DNA from: Punica granatum
Taxonomy: Eukaryota > Streptophyta > Magnoliopsida > Myrtales > Lythraceae
DNA length: 64,000 nt
Reading direction: 5' to 3'
Assembly (NCBI RefSeq): GCF_007655135.1
Contig: NW_022204345.1
Span: forward strand, 1 to 64,000
Part shown: positions 11,838-24,202 of the stretch, in pieces
Numbering within the stretch: the first letter of the stretch is position 1
Layout of the letters: each line of letters begins with the position of its first letter
The notes under the pieces: generated by a model
The model's database searches: none
What the model saw: only the letters and a program-made list of their open reading frames with translations
What the model was told of the DNA's origin: nothing
Position numbers and translations under genes: made by a program

Positions 11838-14815
11838 TTCGCTCTATCTCCAGTGAACAATCATTTAGTCAAATCTTTATTGATGGTTGTTTCGAGTAAA
11901 GTCACTAATCAAATACTTCCTGAGAGCTGAAAAAAAAACTTTACATTTTACGGATTTCATATGGATAATGAAAGCAAAGGAACTCTTCATTAGAGCTACG
12001 CATGACATTTTTTCGCGAATTCATTTATGATGATTAAACTGAAACAGAAGAAAAGTTTAAGGATGAGAAGGGGATAAAACTGAAGGACATATATGGCTTA
12101 GAAATAGGGAAAATTAAGGGAGAACATGAGAAGTAAAGTAGAAAAGTTAGAGAGAGCAAACAATTTTTTCTTTTTTGACGATCAGAGAGCAATCAATCGA
12201 GAGTGGTGATTACTTTGAGAAACAATAGATAGTAATTTTATATTTGATATTTAAATAAGTGTCCTTTGTTTCTATGCCTTAATTGTGGGATAAGATCTAA
12301 GAGGGTGCTTTTTTCGTCCAACTTTATATATATTTACTCCTTTTTTTTTTTCCAATTTCAATACTTTCTTCAATTCCTTTAGCTCTTTCTGATAATCAAA
12401 CTTTTATTTATTAGATGGAATGGTACATCTTCTTCTTTTGATTTATTACTATTCCGTATTTTGCTTTCGTTCGTATAATAATGTAAATATCCTCCAATTT
12501 GATTTAAGATCCTAAGATCAACACCTGGAACAGCACTGTTCCAGGAATAATCTTCGAGGCCGAACCAAGGAATAATCTTCTGGGTGTGTGAGATGTGAGA
12601 AATCAATTTTAATATGAGGCAAAAAAATTGTGTTTTAGAGCTATTCCTTCATGTTTAAATTATGAATGAGATCGAGACTGTACCAATCATGTTCTCAACT
12701 CGAATCTTCCTCGATGGTCTTCCCAAGTACTAATATATATTACAAAACCCAACATGACAAGTCATCATATATTATAATGGCAGATAAAATTACTTGTAAA
12801 CACATAATTTTTTTCTTTAATAATTGATGGGTTGAATGTATTATTTGTACCAATCAATTCATCATGCATTTGGTGCCAAATAGTTTATTAATTGCATTGT
12901 GATCAATAATTCCTTAATATAGGCATATATTTAACTTTTAGCTTCTTTCGATAATATATATTTTAGTCCAACTTATTGTTCTGCAAAATTGTCAATTGTT
13001 GGGGTCATCTTCATGTTAATTATTTTCTTGATGTTGCCATATATGTCCCTTCAAATGGGCATTATAAATGTAGGCGGACGCAGAATCAGAATAAAAGGTG
13101 ATAGGATCTTTGAGAAGTAAATAGTAAGATAACTTTTTCGAATTAAAAGACAAATATAGAAAATTTCATCATAAAATTTGAAGAGCTATATTCAGATCAT
13201 CTCATAATGTATCTGACTCCCGATCCATTCCTAATAATGTGTGAGAGCTACTAGTAATCAAAGATCCACGGGATTATTATTCAGAAAAATTAAAAATAAA
13301 AATGAAAGGAGCCCCACCAAGGGCATAATCATTCAAAGAAAATACCCACCATGGGGGGCCACATTGACTTGGCAATTGATTGAATCCATGTCATCAGTGA
13401 TAAAGACAATTGATGAGACTCCATGTTAAGGGTCCATGGCTATTTGGGGTGATAATAATTAATCACAACCCAAACAGAAAACATAATGTATGTGACAATC
13501 AAGATTTCCTGGTTTGTGGTTGAATATAATTCGAGATATTGAGAGCAGTTCCTCCGCATACGAAGAGGATTGTTGATGACAAAATACACTATTATCCTTC
13601 ACGATGTTTTATTGTCGACAAGAAGTCTATAACAAGACGATGGAGGATCTTTTGCTTTGATGACCCTTAACACAATGACAAGAAGAAGTTTTTCGGTACA
13701 AGATAAGATTTGTTCTTTATATATATTCAACGCTTCTTTGATTTTGTTTTCGACCATTATCGATCGAAAGCTTGAGATATATCTAACATGAAGAAAAGAA
13801 GGTGTAGCAGACATGCAAACAGCAATGAAGATGACATCCACAAACGTTAAGAAAAAGAAAGTGGAGAGGTTGAGAGGATTTCAAAGGAGAAGCAAAGGGA
13901 AACACCTCTCTTCTCTTCTGATGGGAAGCCTTTGATGGGAACACAAAGGGGATGAGTTCACCTAGCCCTTCTATTGAATCAGATATCATCACCATTTTTC
14001 TCTTTCTATAAGTTACTTCCGTAACATATGAAACGATTGCGAGAAATAAACTGTCATTAATTTTAAAAGATAAAGCTAATATAAGTGCATGCTATTATAG
14101 GTTCATGCGGAATTCATAGCATTCACATGAATATCTAACGGTTATGATTCGCTTAATCATTTTAGTTTTCCTAATTTACTTTATTCGGTTTTACACCGTA
14201 AATCTTTGCAATAAATTGTCGCATCCATTCCTAAACGTGCGGTCGCAAAAAGAGGAAAGAGAAGTTTAGTGGACCAACTTTGGGCTTAGATAGCACTAAG
14301 AGTATAGAATGGAGTCAAAAAATGATCAATTTGACATGTATATGCTAGAGCCCCTAGAAACTCGCACCCTACTCTGCTCGTAATTTTCACGAGCCAAAAC
14401 TTGAACTCCTCGTGCAGCTGCAGAGCATGGTTCGGCTACAGACCTCTTAAAACTTCAGCAAGTAGCAAATGAATCACATAAACATGGCCACTTGTGAACT
14501 GACGACATGATATGCCATTCTGCATTTGAAAAGGAAAAAAGGATTGCACTTTATCATGACAATGGGCCTCTTCCATACCCTGAAGCTCATCAGGCATGCG
14601 ATTTCGGCCTGACCCAGCCCAATTTTGGAGGAAAATGACCAAACAAAAGGACATATATTTCCAAAGAAGAGTTTGCATTGTCAAGTCAAGACAAGGTGGA
14701 TCCTTCTGATTGTTTCCGATCTTGTAATTTTCTGTGTCTCGAGTATTTTGTTATGTACTCTTTTCGGTAATGAATGAATCTTCATTATTTCTGAGCAAAA
14801 GAAAAAAAAAAGGGA
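11838..14815. other. AT-rich gene-free region
   Basis: No supported gene. Open frames here (such as 12379-12606 and 13599-13995, minus) are short, AT-biased and carry no recognisable motif. Near the right end, 14700-14815 resembles a 3' untranslated end: an AATGAATGAATC motif followed by an A-rich tract at 14796-14811. Confidence 0.5.
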
Positions 14816-15036
14816 TCGCTGCGAAGGCTGTGCAGATGCTGGTGTAGACTATATTTAAGGAGTGGCAGGAATTGGAGAGAGGCTGGAAGCTATGGTCGAC
14901 GTGGAGAATGCCGGCTCTCTCAGAGTGTTTGAGAAGGTCGGTTTCAAGGGGTGGAATGTCTGATGAGGAAGTATATGTAGTTCTGAAGGGAAAGTTGAGA
15001 GATGTCCTGGTTAATCTTCTCCCCGGTGATCTTTAA
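14815..15036 (+). pseudogene. GNAT N-acetyltransferase gene fragment (C-terminal part)
   Basis: Translating three frames in turn gives the C-terminal half of a plant GNAT domain: AAKAVQML, FKEWQELE, AMVDVENAGSLRVFEKVGF, then KGKLRDVLVNLLP ending at a TAA at 15034-15036. The match to the acetyl-CoA-binding region of small cytosolic acetyltransferases is clear by motif. Lesions are an in-frame TAG near 14846, an extra GA in GAGAGAGG near 14876-14883, and a further frame change after 14955. The N-terminal half is absent, and an A-rich tract sits immediately upstream. It is a dead fragment, possibly carried by a retroelement. Confidence 0.6.
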
Positions 15037-15864
15037 ACCAGGTGCAATTGACTCAGGCTCTCACGTGTTCTTTTGATTTTATACAGGGTTAGTCGTCAAT
15101 GTGTTAGAAGGTTTTTGCTCTATGCTCTATTTTTCCAACTTGTGATTCGATGTGAACGTGATCAAAATCTCGAAACCAAACACCTTTATCGTAACAATGA
15201 AAACTAAGTATGCCTACTTCAAGATATAAATACGGAATTCTGCTTGCCAAGAACTAGGAGATAAACGTGGTTGCGGCTGAACAGAATATTAAAGTGAACT
15301 GTGCAAAAGCCAAAAGGCAGGTCACCTTGAGCAAGAACCTGTGTTAAACTTGCTGATATGTTCGAGTATAGTATGGTGAGAATGAAGCAGGGGATTCTCT
15401 GCGCGGGAAGCTAGATCAACTGAGCTTGCCTTTCTAAGAATGTTAATCTGATTCCTGCAGTATGGTTAACGAACTAAAGCTCTCTGGGTCGACAGGAAGA
15501 AATAGTTGGATTTCCACCCACTGGGAATTTACTAGATTTTCTGCAGAAATGACTTGATCAAATGAAAAGCTATCTCAAAAAGCCAAACGAAAAGCTCATG
15601 ATGAAATGAAGTAATGACTGAAAGCATTCTAAACTTATAAGAGTCCATCTGCATTACATATATCGAGTACACCCATAACACTTGTCTTTACAGATACATC
15701 ATGGTTACTTCCATGAAACTCGTCCTTTCCGCTTATAATTGCAGGAGTTTGCCATTTTATTTTCACCTACAATCAAAAGTGCCAAGGATAATAATCAATT
15801 AGCTAGGATAGAATCAGAAACTAGTGACAAGTTCGAAGGCGGAGGGGGGGAGAGAGAGAGAGAC
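15037..15864. other. 3' flank of RLP1
   Basis: No gene seen. The stretch is expected to hold the 3' untranslated region of RLP1, read on the minus strand. A G-rich and (GA)n tract at 15843-15863 lies next to the RLP1 stop codon. Confidence 0.4.
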
Positions 15865-17003
15865 TCACCAAATAGTGTTCTGGTCGTGTTGTTTAAAAGC
15901 TCTTTGCAACCGAACTAAATTGGCCTCCATCATCACTAGCAGGGGGTCGATGATTCTGTCCAACCACAGAAAAAAGGATTGCCTCCACGAGCGCTTGAAC
16001 AATAACGAGCCACAAAATCCCAAGAATCCTGCGGTGAATCCTGGTGCCAAGCCCGCATAAAACCAGCGAATGTCAAACTCATCTTCCTTGCTGGAATTAT
16101 CATATTGTTGTTCAGGCAAACCAGGTTGTCCGTGATCGTCTCCTATGCAATTTTTCGAAAGTGGAGGTCCACGGAGGTCATCATTGCCAACAAATGATTC
16201 AATTCCGAATGTACTAAGCTGGACACTCGAGGGCATGCAACCCGACAAATTATTAAATGACAGGTTCATAAAACTTAGGAAGTTTAAACTGGATAAGCTC
16301 GATGGAACTGGACCTGAGAATCGGTTGAGCGACAAATCAAGTGACTCCAGATTCCATAAATCGGCAATCTCTGAAGGTATTCTCCCGCTGAAGTTGTTCC
16401 GTGACAAATTGAGATTCTGAAGTTTGTAGAGCCTTGTCAGCCCTCTTGGAAGCTCTCCAACAAACTTATTGTTTGAAAGGTCAATCGAATGCAGATATCG
16501 AGCTGTGCTGGTGTATAGCTGGGTTAATGACTTCGTATTTACCTCAGTTCCAAAATAAGAATCCCAGTTACCGTGATAGTTTGGGCTAGTGAGAGCAGTT
16601 ATGTTGTCTAAGCAGGGGGGAATGGTTCCAGAAAGGCCGTTGTCTGCTAGGTTCAAAATTTGGAGACAGCAGAACTGGCAAATTCCAATTGGTATTTCCC
16701 CATTCAGGGCGTTGGATTCAAGACTCAGTACACTTAGGAAAGGAATTTGAGCAATCCATGATGGTATCGCACCAGCAATTTTATTGTGGCCCACATCGAG
16801 AACATCCAGGGACATATTCGCCAAGCATTTGGGAAGAATTCCTCTGAAATTATTTCCTCTCAGTACCAAAACTGAGAGCTGTTGAAGAGAGCACATTGAT
16901 GTCGGAATATGGCCCTCCAGTTGATTGTTCTCCAAGCCCAGTGCCTCCAGTGCTTGTAATCCTTTCCAACAGCGAGGAAGACTTCCCGATAACATGTTAT
17001 TTG

Positions 17004-17705
17004 TGTTGGGGTTAGGGATGTACTCAACCAAACAATAACGCAGCGATTAATCTTCCTCCCCTTCTAGTGTAATCGAGATAGGAACTAATCAAATCAACCA
17101 ACAAGCAGTAAAGTAAAACAACACCAAGAATTTTACGTGGAAAACCCCAATGTGGGGAAAAACCACGGGACCAACTCCGAATCAACGATCCACTATGAAG
17201 GTTATACAATGTCTTTCATCAAGGGTAAACCCTTAGATCACCAAACTCAAGAGAAACACTCTCTTGGATCACCCAAATACTAAATTCGTCACCCACACCG
17301 GGTGGTTCACAAAATCAGCTAAAACAGCACCTACAGAGCTCGAATAGAAATTCTGACCGTTCAGAAGTTAGCCCCACGTGTTGTGAAGCTGCTGTCAAAA
17401 TTTCGTCCCAATCGGAGTTCGTTTGATGTCCCGATCGAGGTTTGATCTCCAGCTGCGCGCTGCCCCTGTTGAGCAGAATTCGGCTATGCTCTTCCTTTGT
17501 TCTTTGTGCTGTTTTGCTGCTTGCAGCTCCTCTGCCGCTGCTGTCTACACTCTGCTGCTACTGCAGTCTGCTGCTGCTTTTATACCTCAGCTGATTTGCT
17601 GAAGAATAAACCCTAACAAAAATGGGTTCTTGGGCCTATTAAAGCCCGATAAAAGCCCAATACAATTTGAGCCCAACTTCCTCCAAATTGGAGGGATACC
17701 CAACA
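17004..17705 (-). repeat. 3' LTR of the RLP1 copia element
   Basis: 702 bp, the left-hand copy. It differs from the other LTR by single bases near 17236, 17486 and 17588. Confidence 0.95.
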
Positions 17706-17720
17706 AACTCCCCCTCCCGA

Positions 17721-20700
17721 CTATTTGGAGGCTTCAAGCATACCGGCTATACTTCGGCAAACATGAAGTTTCTCCCTAGCGAGAGGTTTTGTCATCATAT
17801 CAGCTCCATTCTCATCGGTGTGCACTTTGTCTAGCTTCACCAGCTTGGACTCCAACACATCTCTAATCCAATGAAGCTTGATATCGATATGCTTCGACCT
17901 CGAATGGAAAGTGGGATTCTTGCAAAGATGAATTGCGCTTTGACTATCACAGTGTAGAACATACCTTTCTTGCTTCAAGCTCAACTCCTGCAAAAACTTT
18001 TGCAACCACAACATCTCCTTGCAACCTTCGGTCACCGCAATGTATTCGGCTTCCGTTGTAGACAAAGCGATGCACTTTTGAAGCCTTGATTGCCATGAGA
18101 TAGCTCCCCCTGCAAAAGTCATCAAGTATCCCGAAGTGGATTTCCGGGAATCGATATCTCCTGCCATATCTGCATCCGTGTAGCCCACTAACTCCGGCTT
18201 ACCAGTGCCAAAGTGTAAACACACCTTGGATGTTCCTCTGAGATACCTCAGAATCCACTTAACTGCATTCCAATGCTCTTTCCCCGGATTGGAGAGAAAA
18301 CGACTAACCACACCAACAGAATGAGCGATATCTGGTCTTGTACAGACCATGGCATACATCAAACTTCCTACAGCTGATGAGTAAGGAACTTTCTTCATCT
18401 CTTCTTTCTCCTTCTCACTTGTAGGACATTGCTTCGAGCTAAGTTTGAAATGAGAAGCAAGTGGTGATGAAACTGGTTTAGCATTACCCATATTGAACCG
18501 ATTCAAAATCTTCTCGATGTACTTCTCTTGAGAAAGCCAAAGTTTTCCACTTGATCTGTCACGAGAAATATGCATCCCAAGGATCTGCTTTGCCGGTCCC
18601 AAATCCTTCATGGCAAAGGACTTGTTGAGCTCCTTCTTCAACTCTGTAATCTTGCTCATATCATGACCAACAAGTAGCATATCATCCACATATAACAGTA
18701 AAATGATAAAATCACCATTCGAGAATTGTTTCACGAACACACAATGATCTGAAGTTGTCCGTGTGTAGCCATGGCTCAACATGAAAGAGTCAAACTTTTT
18801 ATACCACTGCCGAGGTGCTTGCTTAAGCCCATACAAGCTCTTCCTCAGCCTGCACACCAAATGCTCCTTACCTTTAACTCGGAATCCTTCAGGCTGCTCC
18901 ATATATATTTCTTCCTCCAAGTCACCATGTAGGAAAGCTGTTTTTACATCGAGCTGCTCGATCTCCAAGTTCAGACTAGCTGCCAGTGCGAGAACAACTC
19001 GGATCGATGACATCTTGACAACGGGCGAGAAGATCTCCTCGAAGTCAACTCCTTTCTTCTGGTTGAAACCTTTCACTACCAGTCGAGCTTTGTATCGAGG
19101 TCGCGAGTTCTCTGTCTTCAACCTGTAGACCCATTTGTTCTTCAATGCTCTCTTACCTTGCGGTAGCTTCACTAGGTCATACGTGTGATTTTCAGACAAG
19201 GAGTTCATCTCCTCATTCATCGCCTTCAACCAGTGCTCCTTGTACTCATGTGCCACAGCTTCATCATAGCACTCAGGTTCTCCCCCGTCAGTCAGTAGCA
19301 CATATTCATGAGGCGGATATCTTGTAGATGATCGTCTTATTCTATCAGATTGTCTAGGTAGATCTGCAGGCTCTAACTGTAACTGCGAGCCTGTATCATC
19401 CGTAGTCACATCATCATCTACCTGAGGAATCTCACCCCCAGTCGTGGTTTCTTCATACTCACCAGATACCTCTTCCACTGGATGCTCTACATCAACCGGT
19501 ACAGGAATAGAGATCTCGTGAGGATTGCCTACACTGGCCTTCTCTAACTTTTGCAAATCCTCGATTGTCTGGTCCTCAAAGAAGACAACATCCCTGCTCC
19601 TGATGATCTTCTTGCTATCAGGGTCCCAAAGCCTGTACCCGAACTCTTCATGTGCATAACCCAAGAAGATGCACTGTTTTGCCTTGGCATCAAGTTTTGA
19701 TCTTTCATCTCGAGGAATGTGAACAGATGCCCTGCACCCGAATACTCTGAGATGCTTGTATGATACTTTCTTGCCGGTCCACACCTGCTGGGGTACATCT
19801 CCATCAAGTGCAACTGACGGTGTAAGATTAATAAGATCAACCGCTGACCTCATTGCCTCGCCCCAGAAAGGCTTAGACAGTTTCGCCTGAGAAAGCATAC
19901 AACGAACTCTCTCAACAATTGTGCGGTTCATTCTCTCTGCAAGCCCGTTCTGTTGTGGTGTCTTCGGTACCGTCTTCTCAAGTTTGATACCGTGAGTCCT
20001 GCAATAGTTCTCGAAAGGACCTCTATACTCACCACCATTATCAGCTCTGACACATTTCAGCTTCATGCCTGTTTCTCTTTCCACTGCTACATGGAAGTTC
20101 TTGAAAATCTCAGTCACCTGATCTTTAGTTCTCATAGGGTAAGCCCAAACTTTCCTGGTGTGATCATCTATAAATGTCACAAAATAGAGAGCACCACCAA
20201 GAGATCTATCCGACATAAAACAAACATCTGTATGCACAAGATCAAGTATATGATGGCATCTAGAGGGACGACTTCTAACAAAAGAAACTCTCCTCTGCTT
20301 ACCAGCTAAACAGTGATCACAAGTGCTCAAGTGCATACCTTTAATGGGCAAAGACTGCTTTCTAGCAAGAATTTGAATACCTTTCTCACTGATATGCCCA
20401 AGTCTCCTATGCCATAGCTCGATAGGATAATCCTCAACAACATTAACCTGACCGGAGTTGTGTCTGGCACGCAGCCTGTAGAGAGTGTCGGTCTTCTGAC
20501 CCCGTGCCACAATCAACGAACCCTTGGAGAGCTTCCATCTCCCATTGCTGAATTCATTACTGTAGCCTTCATCATCAAGTTGACCCGTCGAGATTAGGTT
20601 AAGGCGAATTTCTGGAACATGCCTCACCTTCTTCAAAAACAACTTGCAGCCAAGCTCGGTCTCTAGACAGACATCACCAATACCGACAATCTTGCATGAT

Positions 20701-21685
20701 TGTCCATTCCCCATTCTCACATAACCATAGTCCCCGGTAGTGTAAGATGAAAAGAAATCCTGATGAGGAGTGACATGAAACGAGGCACCTGTATCTGCAA
20801 CCCAGGTAGAGTCCTGACATGTGAAATTCACATAAGCTTCATCACAAATGATGTAGGTCTCTCCATCACATGCCACTGCTGTAGTGCCTTCTTCCTTCTT
20901 GCTCTCACCGTTGCCATTCTGATTTTTCTTCAGAGCTCTACACTCCCTTTTGTAGTGTCCCTCTTTTCCACAGTGATAGCAAGTGACCACTTTCCTCGTC
21001 TTCGACTTTGATCTGCCCCTCGATTTGCCACGTGAGTTACTATGCTTAGAAGAGAAATTTCTGCTTTGACTTCTCCCCCGTTGTTCAGTAACCAAAGCTT
21101 CAGACTGAATGGAAATTCCCGTGCCTTTCCTTCTAGTCCATTAAATAAACTGTCTGTCACCGTAGACAACGATAGCTTCCCGTTTGGCGCAGAATTGCTT
21201 AATGCAACCACAAGTGTGTCCCAATTATCCGGTAGAGTCCCTAAAAGTAGACAGGCCTGCAACTCATCGGGTAATATTATCTCCAGGTTCGTCAACTGGT
21301 TAATAATATCCTGGAAATTACTCATGTGCGCAGCCATATCACCTCCATCCTGGAAACGAAGATGAACCAGCTTCTTCACGAGGAATGCCTTATTTTGTGG
21401 TGTCTTCCTCGCATAGAGATTTGTCAATTTATCCCACAAAGCTTTCGCATTTGTCTCCTGAGCAACATGATGATAAATACTATTGTCTATCCACTGCCGA
21501 ATCAAACCAATAGTCTTCCGATTTGTGCGTTCCCAAGCCTTGTCATCCTTATCTTTGGGTTTCGCGGAATCCCCTTCAATAGGATCGTACAAATCCCTGC
21601 AAAATAGAAGATCCTCCATCCGAGACTTCCATATAGAGTAGTTGGTTGCATTCAACTTGAACATAGATCCTGTAGACTCCTCCAT
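17721..21685 (-). CDS. Copia gag-pol polyprotein with one frameshift
   Basis: Gag starts at the ATG at 21685 and has a UBN2-type gag domain (motifs NYSIWKSRMEDLL and LYARKT). The pol frame, open from about 21131 down to 17721, begins with a basic stretch and a CCHC zinc knuckle (CYHCGKEGHYKREC). An aspartic protease (WVADTGAS) follows, then integrase (HRRLGH and CDHC zinc site, FIDDHTRKVW, DNGGEY), reverse transcriptase (LVVKGFNQK, DVKTAFLHG, YVDDML) and RNase H (TDADMAGD, STTEAEY). Gag and pol are in different frames; the switch lies near 21131, about 20 bases after a TTTATTTAA. Plant copia elements normally use one continuous frame, so a 1-base deletion is the simplest reading. Programmed -1 frameshifting is possible but unsupported. 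All catalytic motifs after the switch look intact. Confidence 0.9.
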
Positions 21686-21739
21686 CTCGAAAACACCGAA
21701 AAAACTCAAACTTCTCTAACCCGAAGCTCTGATACCACT

Positions 21740-22441
21740 TGTTGGGGTTAGGGATGTACTCAACCAAACAATAACGCAGCGATTAATCTTCCTCCCCTTC
21801 TAGTGTAATCGAGATAGGAACTAATCAAATCAACCAACAAGCAGTAAAGTAAAACAACACCAAGAATTTTACGTGGAAAACCCCAATGTGGGGAAAAACC
21901 ACGGGACCAACTCCGAATCAACGATCCACTATGAAGGTTATACAATGTCTTTCATCAAGGGTAAACCCTTGGATCACCAAACTCAAGAGAAACACTCTCT
22001 TGGATCACCCAAATACTAAATTCGTCACCCACACCGGGTGGTTCACAAAATCAGCTAAAACAGCACCTACAGAGCTCGAATAGAAATTCTGACCGTTCAG
22101 AAGTTAGCCCCACGTGTTGTGAAGCTGCTGTCAAAATTTCGTCCCAATCGGAGTTCGTTTGATGTCCCGATCGAGGTTTGATCTCCAGCTGCGCGCTGCC
22201 CCTGTTGAGCAGAATTCGGCTCTGCTCTTCCTTTGTTCTTTGTGCTGTTTTGCTGCTTGCAGCTCCTCTGCCGCTGCTGTCTACACTCTGCTGCTACTGC
22301 AGTCTGCTGCTGCTTTTATACCTTAGCTGATTTGCTGAAGAATAAACCCTAACAAAAATGGGTTCTTGGGCCTATTAAAGCCCGATAAAAGCCCAATACA
22401 ATTTGAGCCCAACTTCCTCCAAATTGGAGGGATACCCAACA
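21740..22441 (-). repeat. 5' LTR of the RLP1 copia element
   Basis: 702 bp, the right-hand copy, adjoining the primer-binding site at 21726-21737. Read on the minus strand, its first bases extend the broken RLP1 frame by about 30 codons. Confidence 0.95.
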
Positions 22442-24202
22442 ATTTGAGAGGTCTAGTAAGATTAACTCCTTCATCTTGCAAAAAGAATCTGGAATGCTGC
22501 CATTCAAGAAATTGTCAGAAAGGGACAATGCCTCAAGTTCTGCCATTGTATCTCCAAATCCACCCGGAATGTTTCCTGTCAGCCTGTTCTTCGACAAATC
22601 CAAGGATTTAATGACAGACGAAATATTGGAAAGCCAGTAAGGAATTATGGTGGCTATGCTGGTATTGGACAAATCCAACCCAGAAATATGTCTCTGCGAT
22701 TGAAGCCATGTAGGGAATTGCGGACCGGCTCTGCAATTCGACATTCCGATGTACTTGAGTTGAAATGGAGCAGTCCATGCAGGATTAATAGAGACTGCCA
22801 ACTCGTTCATTGATATATCCAATCTGGTCAAGCTCGTGAGGTTAGCCAAGTGAACTTCAGTCACCACTCCGTTCAAGTGATTGTTGGAAACGTCCAGTGT
22901 GTATAGATTGGAAAGCTGTCCAATACCTCTTGGAATGCTACCAGACAGTTTGTTTTCTCTGAGATTCAAATACTTTAGAGACTGCAATTGACCCAGGGTT
23001 GTTGGAATTAGACCCTCAACCGAGTTCTTGGACAGGTCAATGAATTCTAAATTCTTGAAAGACCCGATCTCATTCCCCAAATGGCCGCTGACATTGTTGT
23101 TTCCAAGATTTAGAATGCTCAAAGTATCATGGAAGCAAGCAGAAGAATCACCTAATATTTTATAAATGTCTCCATGGAAGCTGTTGTATGCCAGTCTCAA
23201 CTCAGACAACTGACACAGATTGCTGAGATTGCCCAATATTTCACCTTCCATGAAATTCAAGGTTAGATCAAGGAAGGCAAGCTGTCTGTTATTTTTGATG
23301 ATCTCGCTCGGGAAAGAAGAAGCAATCAGGAAATTGGTAGAATGATCGAGGTGCTCAATGGAGGTTAGATTGAGAAGCCAAATGGGAACTACCGAGCCAA
23401 AATAATTTTCGCTTAGATCGAGAAATTCAATTGAAGTGAGATTAAAATGTGGAGCAGAAGGGACATCAGGAAGTCGGCAACTTCCCAATCCCAAGTGTTT
23501 TAAAGAAGGGAGCATTTTAATCGTGTGTAACCAACCTTCGGCGTTCCTGATAGAGATACCGAACAAGTCCAGGTGCCTTAAGGAAGGAAGATTCGATAGC
23601 CACTGAAGATTTTCAACTGATAGGTAATGAGAATCTACCGGATTATCAACTGATGGCTCATGAGAATCATCCCGGTAGTTGGTCATGAGGCCAAGATATT
23701 GCAGATTGGAGAGGTTTCCCAATTGAAGGGGGACTTTCCCAGCGAAACATGCGTTAGAGAGGTCCAGATACACCAAGTTTGAAAGGGAACCAAGGAAAGC
23801 CGGAATCCGCGAGTTTGAGAAATTGTTCCAACTTAAGTCTAGGTACCTCAAGTGCTTCAGCTCGATGAGAGAGGGGTGTACCTGACCTGTCAAAGTGCAG
23901 TTCCCGCGCACCATCTTTCTTCTGTAGTCACCTTCAAGAGGCACGGGTGTAACACATGGATTTGTGAGGTCAAGCTTGATGACATGTCCTGACCTCTCGC
24001 TGCACCTGACTCCCTCCCATGAGCAACAGTCTTCTTCGGTCCAGGATGAAAGGCAGTTTGAGTAATCAACCAGACCTTGCTTGAATCTCAGGAGAGCTTC
24101 CCTCTCTGTCTTGATGCAGGTTGAGCTTGCGGAACTAGCTCGCTGGAATATCCCCAAGACAAAGAGGGTGAATAACATTAGTGAAGGCATAATAGAGCTC
24201 AT

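Larger units (their letters stand above)
17004..22441 (-). mobile_element. Full-length young Ty1/copia LTR retrotransposon inserted in RLP1
   Basis: Two 702-bp LTRs (17004-17705 and 21740-22441) with TGTTGGG/CCCAACA termini and a 5-bp target duplication ATTTG (16999-17003 and 22442-22446). Read on the minus strand, the 5' LTR is the right-hand copy. The primer site TGGTATCAGAGC (RC of 21726-21737), matching initiator-Met tRNA, lies two bases inside it. A polypurine tract (RC of 17706-17718) precedes the 3' LTR. The domain order gag, protease, integrase, reverse transcriptase, RNase H is copia order. I count three mismatches between the LTRs over 702 positions, implying a recent insertion. Confidence 0.97.
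15865..24202 (-). pseudogene. RLP1: receptor-like protein (EIX/Cf type) split by a copia element
   Basis: The N-terminal part (24202-22442, 587 codons) starts with a hydrophobic signal peptide. The LRRNT follows, with Cys pairs around CIKTEREALLRFKQG and EDCCSWEGVRC, and then many extracellular LRRs. The C-terminal part (16998-15865) carries the last LRRs, the N-glycosylated capping region, an acidic stretch and a transmembrane segment (WFYAGLAPGFTAGFLGFCG), with a short basic tail and no kinase. Plant RLPs of this type sense microbial or self ligands at the plasma membrane with co-receptors. The two parts are separated only by the 17004-22441 element and its duplicated ATTTG. Codon boundaries match exactly at the break, and without the insert the frame is about 965 codons with no other lesion seen. 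As it stands, the 5' part ends after about 30 LTR-encoded codons at 22349. Confidence 0.9.

Noticed and set aside
15824..16420. Plus-strand frames antisense to RLP1
   Set aside because: Shadows of the LRR coding strand; the minus strand carries the clear protein.
17024..17209. 61-codon frame, repeated at 21760-21945
   Set aside because: Lies within the LTRs and is duplicated with them; no evidence it is a gene.
18781..21607. Plus-strand frames inside the copia element
   Set aside because: Antisense shadows of gag-pol.
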